From JBBQNY01 sp038255255 (GTDB taxonomy: Bacteria > Pseudomonadota > Gammaproteobacteria > Xanthomonadales > Ahniellaceae): DNA of 64,000 bases. The position numbers and the translations under genes are program-made. Shown here in pieces: positions 20,321-28,264 of the stretch (position 1 is its first letter; every line of letters starts with the position of its first letter). The stretch spans positions 62,001-126,000 of the forward strand of contig JBBSLL010000004.1 in the NCBI GenBank assembly GCA_038255255.1, read 5' to 3'. The notes under the pieces were generated by a model, which saw nothing but the letters and a program-made list of their open reading frames with translations, searched no databases and was not told the DNA's origin.

Positions 20321-20844
20321 CACGGTTTGCGCTGGTCCAGCTTGTCGGCGATATCGCGGATCAGTGCGCCGACCGCGCCCGTTGGGATGTAGTCGGGGAT
20401 CGGTTTGATCTTCACCGCGGTGCCGAACGCGGTGACGGTGCCCGCGCCGCCCTGCATCGCAGCCGAATACTCGAAGCGGAAGTTGATCACCGCGTTGGCG
20501 CCCTGGCGCCGTGCTGTCGCGAACATGCGATCGAGCGCACGCTGTCGCGCCTCGTCGCCGAGCTCGGCGTAGCTTTGCAGCTCGCCGCCGGTGATGTTCT
20601 TGCAGCCCATGAGGCAGTCCTGCCCGAGGTCCTTCGCGCGCACCGAGATGCCCCAGGCGATCCCGTGGTAACTCATGATCTCGTAACCGTCGAAGCCGTC
20701 GGCCGCGGTGACGAGCACGCGCCCCGAATCGACCTCGGGGCGGGTGCCGCCGAGCAGCTCGGGACGATCCGGCTCGCGCGGCGGCTTCTGGGGTGGTTCG
20801 TCCGTAGGCAACGTGAATTTCGCGCGTTCTCCGGGTGTGTTCAT
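20320..20844 (-). CDS. YbjQ-family (DUF74) putative heavy-metal-binding protein
   Basis: 174 residues from ATG 20844, whose ATGA overlaps the stop of the zinc-ribbon gene. The YbjQ core spans about residues 48-150: YEIMSYHGIAWGISVRAK, then CLMGCKNITGGELQSYAEL, then RQRALDRMFATARRQGANAV, then FGTAVKIKP. The family forms a pentameric ring and is annotated 'heavy-metal-binding' from structure; its function is not established. A 40-residue polar N-terminal extension rich in Pro and charged residues is extra compared with the usual length of about 105. Second gene of a tightly overlapped operon. Confidence 0.85.
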   Translation of the reverse strand: MNTPGERAKFTLPTDEPPQKPPREPDRPELLGGTRPEVDSGRVLVTAADGFDGYEIMSYHGIAWGISVRAKDLGQDCLMGCKNITGGELQSYAELGDEARQRALDRMFATARRQGANAVINFRFEYSAAMQGGAGTVTAFGTAVKIKPIPDYIPTGAVGALIRDIADKLDQRKP

Positions 20845-21035
20845 CGCAGCGGCGCTCCACAGGAAGGGCAATGGTCGATGCTGTCGTGCTCGGTTTGCAC
20901 GCGCTCGCCGCAGCTGCGGCAGGTCACGCGCCGCCGCGTCGAGACCGCGTAGTAGTAGGTCACGACGGCGAGGACAAGCAGGGAGGTCCACAGGACGATG
21001 TGGAACAGGATGGGCCAGGCCCAGAAGAATTCCAT
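20841..21035 (-). CDS. Small zinc-ribbon membrane protein
   Basis: 64 residues. One membrane helix (FFWAWPILFHIVLWTSLLVL, continuing to about residue 26) is followed by a zinc ribbon: CRSCGERVQTEHDSIDHCPS then CGAPLR, a CX2C-X(about 14)-CX2C set. The start at 21035 was chosen because it gives exactly one helix plus ribbon; the open frame upstream has no coding character. It overlaps ybjQ by four bases. Such proteins often act as membrane-bound rubredoxin-like metal adaptors; no assay-backed role is known. Confidence 0.7.
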   Translation of the reverse strand: MEFFWAWPILFHIVLWTSLLVLAVVTYYYAVSTRRRVTCRSCGERVQTEHDSIDHCPSCGAPLR

Positions 21036-21164
21036 CGGCTCTCGCTCCCCCACGGACGATGCGCCGTCCGATGATAGGCGATCTCCCGGCCGCCGACCTT
21101 GCGATAGAACCTGCCACCCGCCCGGAGTACTCTCGCCATAATCGCGGCGAACCGGGGATCGGCG

Positions 21165-21617
21165 ATGCAACTTCAGGTGAACGGCGAAAGCCGGGAGATC
21201 GCGGACGCGGACGACATGCCACTGCTCTGGGCATTGCGTGACCTGCTGGGATTGACCGGCACCAAGTTCGGTTGCGGCATCGCGCAATGCGGAGCCTGCA
21301 CCGTGCACGTGGATGGCAAGCCACTGAGGGCCTGCGTCACTCCGCTGCGCGCGGTGGCGGGAAAATCCGTCACCACGATCGAAGGATTGTCGAAGGACGG
21401 TTCGCACCCGGTGCAACGCGCGTGGGCGGAGCTCGACGTCGTGCAATGCGGCTACTGCCAGTCCGGTCAGATCATGGCCGCCGCAGCGTTGCTCGCGGTC
21501 AAGCCCGATCCCAGCAATGCGGATATCGACGCGGCGCTGTCGGGCAACCTCTGCCGGTGCGGAACCTACCAGCGCATCCGTGCAGCCGTGCACCGCGCGT
21601 CGGAGCTGGAGTCATGA
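21165..21617 (+). CDS. [2Fe-2S] subunit of molybdenum hydroxylase (IorA-like)
   Basis: 150 residues. The plant-type ferredoxin motif has Cys37, 42, 45 and 57 (CGIAQCGACTVHVDGKPLRA, then C); the second cluster uses Cys95, 98, 130 and 132 (CGYCQSGQIM, NLCRCGTYQRI). This is the small subunit of isoquinoline 1-oxidoreductase/xanthine-dehydrogenase-like enzymes. Its stop overlaps the start of the large-subunit gene (ATGA). It carries electrons from the molybdenum subunit to the next acceptor, here probably the cytochrome encoded third in the operon. Confidence 0.92.
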   Translation: MQLQVNGESREIADADDMPLLWALRDLLGLTGTKFGCGIAQCGACTVHVDGKPLRACVTPLRAVAGKSVTTIEGLSKDGSHPVQRAWAELDVVQCGYCQSGQIMAAAALLAVKPDPSNADIDAALSGNLCRCGTYQRIRAAVHRASELES

Positions 21618-23773
21618 GCAAGCGCATCGACGCCAGCCGCCGGGATTTCCTGAAGGCCAGCGCGCTCGGCGCTGCAGGCCTCGTCATCGGTTTCTCCATT
21701 CCTGGTGCGGGCTTCGCGCAACCCGCACCGGTCAAGGCTGCATTGCCGCAACCGAACGCGTTCCTGCGCATCGCGCCGAACGGCGACATCACCGTGCTAC
21801 TCGCGCATTCGGAGATGGGCCAGGGCATCTGGACGGCGCTGCCCATGCTCATCGCCGAAGAACTCGACGCGGACTGGTCGAAGATCAAGGTCGAGCATGC
21901 GCCGGCAGGTGCGGCGTATGCGCACACCGCATTCGGCATGCAGATGACGGGAGGCTCCACCAGCACTGCGTCGGAATTCGAGCGCTACCGCCAGGTCGGC
22001 GCGATGGCGCGCGCGATGCTCGTGCAGGCCGCCGCGGCAAAGTTTGGCGTGCCGGCAGGTCGTCTGCGCACCGAAAACGGCTTCGTGATCGCCGGGGACC
22101 AGCGCGCGGGTTACGGCGAACTCGCCGACGCCGCCGCGAAACTGCCGCAGCCCGCGACTGTCACCCTCAAACATCCCAAGGACTGGAAACTGATCGGCAA
22201 GCCGACCCAGCGCCTCGACACACCGGAAAAAATTTCCGGACGTGCCCAGTTCGGCATCGACGTGCAGTTCGAAGGCCTCAAGACCGCGTTGGTGGCGCGC
22301 GCCCCCGTATTCGGCGCGACCGTCAAGCGCTTCGACGCGGCTGCGGCGAAACGCATTGCCGGCGTACGCGAGGTCGTGCAGGTGCCGAGCGGCGTCGCCG
22401 TGGTCGCGGACCATTTCTGGGCGGCGAAGCGCGGTCGCGACGCGCTCGAGATCGAGTGGGACCTGGGTCCGAACGCCGCTCTCGACACCGCGGGGCTCAC
22501 CCGCGAATACCAGGGCCTCGCCGCGGGCGAAGGCTTGCCCGCCGCCACGCAGGGCGACGTCGCGCAGGGTTTGAAAGACGCGAGCAGCACGATCGAGGCC
22601 GAATACGTGGTGCCCTTCCTCGCGCACGCGCCGATGGAGCCCCTCAACTGCACGGTGAAGATCAGCGAGGGCAAATGCGAGATCTGGACCGGCACGCAAT
22701 TCCAGACGCCCGATCAGGCGGCGGCCGCGAAGATCACGGGGCTCAAGCCCGAAGACGTCGAGATCCACACGATGTTCCTCGGCGGCGGCTTTGGCCGCCG
22801 CGCCAATCCGGCGTCGGATTTCGTCAGCGAAGCCGTGCACGTCGCCAAGGCCGCGAAGCTGCCGGTCAAAACCGTGTGGACGCGCGAGGATGACGTCCGC
22901 GGCGGGTACTACCGCCCCATGTTCCTGCATCGCGCGAAAATAGGCATCGGCAGCGATGGCATGCCGCAGGCATGGCAGCACCACATCGTCGGGGAGAGCA
23001 TCATGGCCGGCACGGCGTTCGAGCCGATGATGGTCAAGGACGGCATCGATGCGACGTCCACCGAGGGCGTCGCCGACTCGCCCTATCTCAAGGCGATAGA
23101 GCATCATCGCGTGGGGCTCACGTCGCCGAAGGATGGCGTGCCCGTGCTGTGGTGGCGATCGGTCGGGCACAGCCACACCGCATTCGTGATGGAGACGCTC
23201 ATCGACGAATTGGCGACCGCCGCGAAGCGCGATACTGTCGAATACCGCAAGCAGTTGCTGAAAGACCATCCACGCCACGTGGCAGTGCTCGAACTGGCTG
23301 CCGGCAAGGCAGGCTGGGGCAAGCCGCTGCCAGCCGGACGCGCACGCGGCGTGGCAGTGCACGAATCCTTCGGGAGCTTCGTCGCGCAGGTCGCGGAACT
23401 GTCGATCGACCAGGGCCGTGTGCGCGTACACCGCGTCGTCTGCGCCATCGACTGCGGCGTGGTCGTGAATCCGACCGGTGTTCGCGCGCAGATGCAGTCG
23501 GGCATCGCGTTCGGACTTGGCGCGGCGCTGCACAGCGAGATCACGTTCGCCGAAGGTCGCGTGCAGCAGTCGAACTTCCACGATTACCAGGTGCTCCGGA
23601 TGCACGAGATGCCGGAAGTCGACGTACACATCGTGAGCAGCACGGAGAACCCGACTGGCGCAGGTGAACCGGGTACTCCGCCCATCGCGCCTGCGGTGGC
23701 GAATGCGCTGTTTGCGCTGACCGGCAAGCGCCTGCGAAGACTCCCCTTTCTGATCGGGGAGGCGAGCGCATGA
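21614..23773 (+). CDS. Molybdopterin-binding large subunit (IorB-like), Tat-exported
   Basis: 719 residues from ATG 21614, chosen from the ATGA overlap and the Tat signal SRRDFLKASALGAAGLVIG. The xanthine-oxidase molybdopterin-binding fold follows: SEMGQGIWTALPMLIAEEL, then GGGFGRRANPASDFV, then GEPGTPPIAPAVANAL near residue 685, which holds the conserved catalytic Glu. The family (isoquinoline 1-oxidoreductase beta subunit) covers aldehyde and N-heterocycle hydroxylases that work in the periplasm without an FAD subunit. The substrate cannot be read from sequence. Confidence 0.92.
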   Translation: MSKRIDASRRDFLKASALGAAGLVIGFSIPGAGFAQPAPVKAALPQPNAFLRIAPNGDITVLLAHSEMGQGIWTALPMLIAEELDADWSKIKVEHAPAGAAYAHTAFGMQMTGGSTSTASEFERYRQVGAMARAMLVQAAAAKFGVPAGRLRTENGFVIAGDQRAGYGELADAAAKLPQPATVTLKHPKDWKLIGKPTQRLDTPEKISGRAQFGIDVQFEGLKTALVARAPVFGATVKRFDAAAAKRIAGVREVVQVPSGVAVVADHFWAAKRGRDALEIEWDLGPNAALDTAGLTREYQGLAAGEGLPAATQGDVAQGLKDASSTIEAEYVVPFLAHAPMEPLNCTVKISEGKCEIWTGTQFQTPDQAAAAKITGLKPEDVEIHTMFLGGGFGRRANPASDFVSEAVHVAKAAKLPVKTVWTREDDVRGGYYRPMFLHRAKIGIGSDGMPQAWQHHIVGESIMAGTAFEPMMVKDGIDATSTEGVADSPYLKAIEHHRVGLTSPKDGVPVLWWRSVGHSHTAFVMETLIDELATAAKRDTVEYRKQLLKDHPRHVAVLELAAGKAGWGKPLPAGRARGVAVHESFGSFVAQVAELSIDQGRVRVHRVVCAIDCGVVVNPTGVRAQMQSGIAFGLGAALHSEITFAEGRVQQSNFHDYQVLRMHEMPEVDVHIVSSTENPTGAGEPGTPPIAPAVANALFALTGKRLRRLPFLIGEASA

Positions 23774-24342
23774 AACGCCTGTGCACTTGTTTTCTATCGG
23801 CCGCGATCGCGTGCAGCGCCCAGGCTCAGGGCGCGGAAACGCCATCGCGCGCGGAAGGGTTGCAGGCGTTCGAGACGGTGCGCGTGGTGCTGCAGCACCC
23901 GCGCTGCCAGAACTGCCACATCCCCGGCGACGCGCCCCTGCAATACGACGCGGGGCTCACGCACCAGCAGCACGTCAAACGGGGCGACGACGGCAAAGGC
24001 GCGGCGGGCCTGCCGTGCGCCTCGTGCCACGCCACGGAAAACCCTCCGGCCGCGTATGGTCACAACCAGCCACCTGGCGCGCCGAACTGGGCATTGCCGC
24101 CACCCGAGCACAAGATGGTTTTCATCGGGCTCGACAGCGGACCGCTGTGTCGTGGCCTCAAGGATGAAAAGGAGAACGGAGGCAAGGACATGGCCGCGCT
24201 GATCGAGCACGTCGTGGCGGACAAACTGGTCCTGTGGGGCTGGGACCCCGGCGTCGGTCGCGCACCCGTATCGACGCCGCACGCCGAGTTTGTCGCCGCG
24301 TTCAAGACGTGGGCGGACGCGGGCGCCCCCTGCGCCGATTAG
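23770..24342 (+). CDS. Di-haem c-type cytochrome of the hydroxylase operon
   Basis: 190 residues with a signal peptide (MKRLCTCFLSAAIACSAQAQ) and two haem-binding motifs, CQNCH (46-50) and CASCH (83-87). The ATGA at 23770 overlaps the end of the large-subunit gene, so all three genes are one operon. The protein lacks a classical cytochrome c fold beyond the motifs but keeps HKMVFIGLD and a C-terminal DAGAPCAD. It most likely takes electrons from the IorAB-like enzyme in the periplasm and passes them to the respiratory chain. Confidence 0.85.
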   Translation: MKRLCTCFLSAAIACSAQAQGAETPSRAEGLQAFETVRVVLQHPRCQNCHIPGDAPLQYDAGLTHQQHVKRGDDGKGAAGLPCASCHATENPPAAYGHNQPPGAPNWALPPPEHKMVFIGLDSGPLCRGLKDEKENGGKDMAALIEHVVADKLVLWGWDPGVGRAPVSTPHAEFVAAFKTWADAGAPCAD

Positions 24343-24497
24343 CCGCAGAGCGATCGGACACAGGGCGTTGAGGAAATCACCGCACCGAACGGGATGTGCG
24401 TGTGCGCAAGCCGCACCGCCCCCGGCGTGCTTGTCGGTGAATGCGCGGTTCACACGGCAAACCTATACTCGGGGTAAGTCCAAAGGAGACTCGTACG

Positions 24498-24965
24498 ATG
24501 GTTGATGACTCTGCGCCAGCAGCGGGTCGGCGTGCCGGATTCAAGTTCGGCGGACTGGTGCTTGCGCTGGTTTTGGGTGCGGCGCTGTATGGCGTTGGCT
24601 GGTGGCAGGGCAAGACCAAGCCCGCAGCCGAGGCCGCCGAGTACAAAGCGCAAGTCGATCGGTTGAGCGGCGACAGTGCGCGTGCGGTCAATCGTGGTCG
24701 GTTGATCGAAGCGCGCCTGGCCATACTCGAAGCCGTGATGGCGCTCGACTCGCGCAACTTTGGCATCGCCGCTACGCATGTGGAGGCAGCGGGGGCGAGT
24801 CTCGGCGAAGTAGACGCCGTCGCGCTCGGTGTAGACGCGGCCGCACTGGCGTCGATCCGCAAGGAAATCGCCACGACCGACTTGAATGTGGCAGCCGACC
24901 TCGCGCCGTTGCGTGTGGCCCTGATGAACATTTCAGAACGCCTGAAGAAGCTGGGCGGCGGGTAG
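24498..24965 (+). CDS. Small single-pass membrane protein with helical periplasmic part
   Basis: 155 residues from ATG 24498, set by AAAGGAG (24482-24488) and a TATACT hexamer at 24464-24469. The N-terminus is polar, then one membrane helix (FGGLVLALVLGAALYGVGWW, about 20-40). The rest is Ala-rich and almost wholly helical, probably coiled coil (KAQVDRLSGDSARAVNRGRL, LAPLRVALMNISERLKKL). No family is recognised. Orphan gene between the hydroxylase operon and the esterase. Confidence 0.75.
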   Translation: MVDDSAPAAGRRAGFKFGGLVLALVLGAALYGVGWWQGKTKPAAEAAEYKAQVDRLSGDSARAVNRGRLIEARLAILEAVMALDSRNFGIAATHVEAAGASLGEVDAVALGVDAAALASIRKEIATTDLNVAADLAPLRVALMNISERLKKLGGG

Positions 24966-25044
24966 TAGGGTCCGGGTTGCTGCGCGCGTCAACGAAGGTT
25001 CGTGTGCTGCGTTGTTGGGCGTACCACGTCAAGGCAGGCTGCAC

Positions 25045-26343
25045 ATGGGCATCCTCTTCAGGCTTTCGATATTCCTGCTCCTGGCAGCCCCGCTCGCCGC
25101 CCAGGTTACTGGGCTGACCATCGCGCGCGACATTCGATACGCCAGTTCGCCAGGCACGACTGCAATACTGCAAAGCCTGGACATCTACAGTCCGGGGAAT
25201 GCGAGCAAGGCGCCTGTGGTCATTCTTGTGCACGGCGGAGGCTGGCAAAACGGCAGCAAGAGCAGTGCCTCTTTCGTCACCAACAAGGTGGGGTACTTTT
25301 CAGCGCGGGGCTTCGTCACCGTCAGCATCAACTACCGCCTTTCCCCTGCGGTCGTGCATCCCGCGCATGTCGACGATGTCGCCGCCGCCATCGCATGGGC
25401 GCGAAGAAACATCGCGACGCATGGCGGGGATCCCGAGCGCATCTTCCTGCTCGGGCATTCGGCCGGCGCGCATCTGGTATCGCTCGTTGCCACCGACGAA
25501 ACCCGGCTCGCAGCGCACAGCGAGAAGCTTGCGGCGATCAAGGGCGTCATCGTTCTCGACACGGCGAGTTTTGACATTGCGACACGCTACGCGGCGGGAG
25601 GCGACGACGGATCCGGGCAGAGCATTGGGATGATTGGCCAGGCGTTCGGTGCCGAGCCTTTTGGACACCGTGATGCTTCGCCGCAGATGCATGTGGCAGC
25701 GAACAAATCAGTGCCGCCTTTCCTGCTGTCCTACGTCGCGTCGCGCAGCGACTCGACGCTGGCGACGCAACAGTTCGCCGCCACACTCTCGAACGCAGGA
25801 ATCGCCAACACGGTGCTGGCTGGACAGGGCTACACCCATGAGACGATCAACACCACGTTCGGACTTGCCACCGAGCCAACCACGCTCGCCGCTACGGCTT
25901 TTCTCGACGCACAGCTCGCAATGCTGGCCCCGCAACTCGATTCACGCTATTCGGGAACCTGGTTCGATCCTCTGCGCTCAGGCGAAGGCCTGCAGTTCGA
26001 GTTCTCGCGATTCGCCGACGGTCAACGCGTCGCGATTGTCACCTGGTACACCTACGACCTCGCCGGGCGACCGCTCTATCTCGTCGGATCCTCGACGCAT
26101 GCGGCAGGCGCGACCCGCGTGACGGTGCCCCTGGTATCGACATCGGGCACGCTGTTCGGGACTGGATTCAATCCAGCCAGCGTGCAGCGCATCCCATGGG
26201 GTGAGGTGGATCTGGAATTTCCCGACTGCGCCAATTCCCACGTAACCTATCGTGCAATCAGCCCGTTGTACGGCAGCGGCTCATTGCGACTTGCCCGCAT
26301 CGTGGCCGGCGCGCCCGGGAATGCCTGTTCGACCACTCAGTGA
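25045..26343 (+). CDS. Secreted alpha/beta-hydrolase (esterase) with C-terminal GxWxDPxRSGEG domain
   Basis: 432 residues from ATG 25045 (MGILFRLSIFLLLAAPLAAQ signal peptide). Residues about 25-300 are an alpha/beta hydrolase of the BD-FAE/carboxylesterase group: oxyanion loop HGGGWQNGS and nucleophile GHSAGAHL; a likely catalytic His is in GQGYTHETIN. Residues about 310-430 form a separate beta-sandwich starting YSGTWFDPLRSGEGLQFEFS, with WYTYDLAGRPLYLVG. That domain is common at the ends of exported proteins in Xanthomonadaceae and is not characterised to my knowledge. The protein probably hydrolyses esters outside the cell. It lacks the FxxxFE tail of its exported neighbours. Confidence 0.87.
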   Translation: MGILFRLSIFLLLAAPLAAQVTGLTIARDIRYASSPGTTAILQSLDIYSPGNASKAPVVILVHGGGWQNGSKSSASFVTNKVGYFSARGFVTVSINYRLSPAVVHPAHVDDVAAAIAWARRNIATHGGDPERIFLLGHSAGAHLVSLVATDETRLAAHSEKLAAIKGVIVLDTASFDIATRYAAGGDDGSGQSIGMIGQAFGAEPFGHRDASPQMHVAANKSVPPFLLSYVASRSDSTLATQQFAATLSNAGIANTVLAGQGYTHETINTTFGLATEPTTLAATAFLDAQLAMLAPQLDSRYSGTWFDPLRSGEGLQFEFSRFADGQRVAIVTWYTYDLAGRPLYLVGSSTHAAGATRVTVPLVSTSGTLFGTGFNPASVQRIPWGEVDLEFPDCANSHVTYRAISPLYGSGSLRLARIVAGAPGNACSTTQ

Positions 26344-26397
26344 TCACTGCGCGCACGAATAACGGATGGCCATAACTCCCACGAGGCGGGCAATCCG

Positions 26398-26883
26398 TCA
26401 GCGAAGGTCCACTTCCGCGACCTTGTCCTTGTAGTCCTGCTTCGGATCGATGCCAAGCAGCATCTTTACACCGGCAAGCATGCTGTTCTCATTGAGCCAG
26501 ACTTCGGCATGCTCGGCGTCGAATTGCAGCAGCGCGAGCTTCGGATCGTCCTTGCCGCCCTCGTACCATGCCGCGACGAACGGATTCCACAGGCGATCGA
26601 TGACAGCCCGGTCGTTGTTGATTTTCAGGTTGCCCTTGATGCTGGCGAAGAGCTCATGATCCTTGGAGCTGAAGGCGGCAATGGCGCGCTGGCCCTTGCT
26701 GATATTCCTGACGATGCCGTTCTCTCTGGAGGTGAAGAACCAGATCGGCGCGCGTTCGCCTTCCGTCTGCGCAGTCATGGGACGCGCGTGGCCATCCTCG
26801 ACTCCGTCCAGGCCGAGCATGAGGGTCCTGTCGGACTTGAGCGCTTTCCACAGTTTCTTCTCGAGTTCTGCCGGTGTGTGCAT
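26398..26883 (-). CDS. PNPOx-fold general stress protein (pyridoxamine 5'-phosphate oxidase-related)
   Basis: 161 residues. The split-barrel FMN-binding fold shows in RTLMLGLDGVEDGHARPMTA, then IWFFTSRENGIVRNI, then AIAAFSSKDHELFASIKGNL, as in general stress protein 26 (GsiB/YdaG-like) families. Members bind FMN or F420 and are stress-induced; a specific substrate is not known. Next to ChrA (divergent spacing 92 bases, same strand), and within a stretch of stress-type genes. Confidence 0.87.
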   Translation of the reverse strand: MHTPAELEKKLWKALKSDRTLMLGLDGVEDGHARPMTAQTEGERAPIWFFTSRENGIVRNISKGQRAIAAFSSKDHELFASIKGNLKINNDRAVIDRLWNPFVAAWYEGGKDDPKLALLQFDAEHAEVWLNENSMLAGVKMLLGIDPKQDYKDKVAEVDLR

Positions 26884-26975
26884 TGCGTGCTCGCTTGCTT
26901 AGGTCGACACGCTTTTTATCGACACCGCGGTGATAGCTCTGTGGAGACGGCAAGGGCTCCGATCTTGCGCTCGGA

Positions 26976-28238
26976 TCACCCCTGCACAATCAGCGACACA
27001 CAGCCCCACAGCGCCGCTCCTGCAATGACGGCAGGGATGACCATTCGGGCGTTGAAGGCGAACAGGATGGCCAACGCGATCGAGAACAGTAAGAGCGCCT
27101 CGGGCCCGGTGAGGCTAACCCGGAGCAGCGCGAGCGTCGTAGCCGCGATGAGCCCGACGACGCCCGCGGTCACGCCCTCGAGGAATACCCGCATCCGCGG
27201 CAGGTGCACCACGCGCTCGAGCGCGTCGTGGCCTGCCAGCGTAAAGGCGAACGCCGGAAGAAATATCCCGGCCGTCATCGCCAGCGCACCCCAGGGGCCA
27301 CCGCCCAGATAGCCGACGAAGGTGGAAAAGATGATCAGCGGGGCCGGCAGCAGTCCGGACAAGGCGATTCCGTCGAGAAACTGTCCGTTGCTCATCCATG
27401 CGCCTTGGCTCACCGCGTCGCGCTGCAGGAATGGAATGACCGTGTAGGCGCCGCCGAACGTCAGCAATCCAGCCTTGAGTCCCGACCAGAACAGCTCGGG
27501 CACTGGCATCGCTTTGCGCACGTCGCCACTTGCAACTTCGGCAGTGCGCGTCAGCGCTTCGAAGCCGGTCAATCCCCCGGCATGGACCGCGAGGTATGCG
27601 ATGGCGGCTGCCGAGGCTGCCGCCAGCATGACTGCGGCGGCCCGCGCCTCGCGCCGGGCGAGCAGGTACACGCTGCCCGCGAGTGCGAGAATGAATCCGA
27701 AATGCACGCCTGCAAGCTGTGCGCAGGTCGCAAGGATCGCGATCGCCCACAACCATCGATCCGTGACCACGTGGCCGCCGATGCGAAACACGGCGCGGAC
27801 GATCAGCGCCGCAACCGCGACCTGCACCGCGGCGAACACCGCCTGCACGCCCCCGGTCCCGAGCCCGTAGCGCACATACACCCATGACAGCGCGAACATC
27901 AACCCGAAGCCCGGGAGCATGAAGGCGAGTCCTGCGACGACGCCTCCCCAACGGCCGCGCGAGCGCATACCGAAGTACACGCACAGCTCGTGCGCTTCCG
28001 GGCCCGGCAGGATCTGGTACACCGCCAGCACCCGATTGAATTGCGCGCTGCTGATCCAGCGCTCCTCGTCCACCAGTTCCTGCCTGAGCATGCCGATCTG
28101 GGCCACCGGACCACCCCAGGCCAACGAACCAAAGCGCAGGAATCGCAGGAACAACCTCAACCATGGTTCGCGCGGGACGCTGAAGCAGCCGTCGCCGGAT
28201 TCATCGTCCGGCAGGTGCTTCTCTTCCGCGGAAATCAT
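26976..28238 (-). CDS. chrA: Chromate transporter ChrA
   Basis: 420 residues from ATG 28238 (ATG 28250 is an equally possible start; neither has a clear ribosome site). It is a long-chain, two-domain ChrA: domain 1 has the hallmark FGGPVAQ-like FGSLAWGGPVAQIGMLRQEL and LPGPEAHELCVYFG; domain 2 repeats it with FWSGLKAGLLTFGGAYTVIP and LPAPLIIFSTFVGYLGGGP. About twelve membrane helices. It exports chromate in resistant bacteria; no chrB regulator lies beside it. The start region overlaps or nearly touches the end of the upstream beta-helix gene. Confidence 0.92.
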   Translation of the reverse strand: MISAEEKHLPDDESGDGCFSVPREPWLRLFLRFLRFGSLAWGGPVAQIGMLRQELVDEERWISSAQFNRVLAVYQILPGPEAHELCVYFGMRSRGRWGGVVAGLAFMLPGFGLMFALSWVYVRYGLGTGGVQAVFAAVQVAVAALIVRAVFRIGGHVVTDRWLWAIAILATCAQLAGVHFGFILALAGSVYLLARREARAAAVMLAAASAAAIAYLAVHAGGLTGFEALTRTAEVASGDVRKAMPVPELFWSGLKAGLLTFGGAYTVIPFLQRDAVSQGAWMSNGQFLDGIALSGLLPAPLIIFSTFVGYLGGGPWGALAMTAGIFLPAFAFTLAGHDALERVVHLPRMRVFLEGVTAGVVGLIAATTLALLRVSLTGPEALLLFSIALAILFAFNARMVIPAVIAGAALWGCVSLIVQG

Positions 28239-28264
28239 GTGCCAGCCCATGCGGTGAGCACGAT

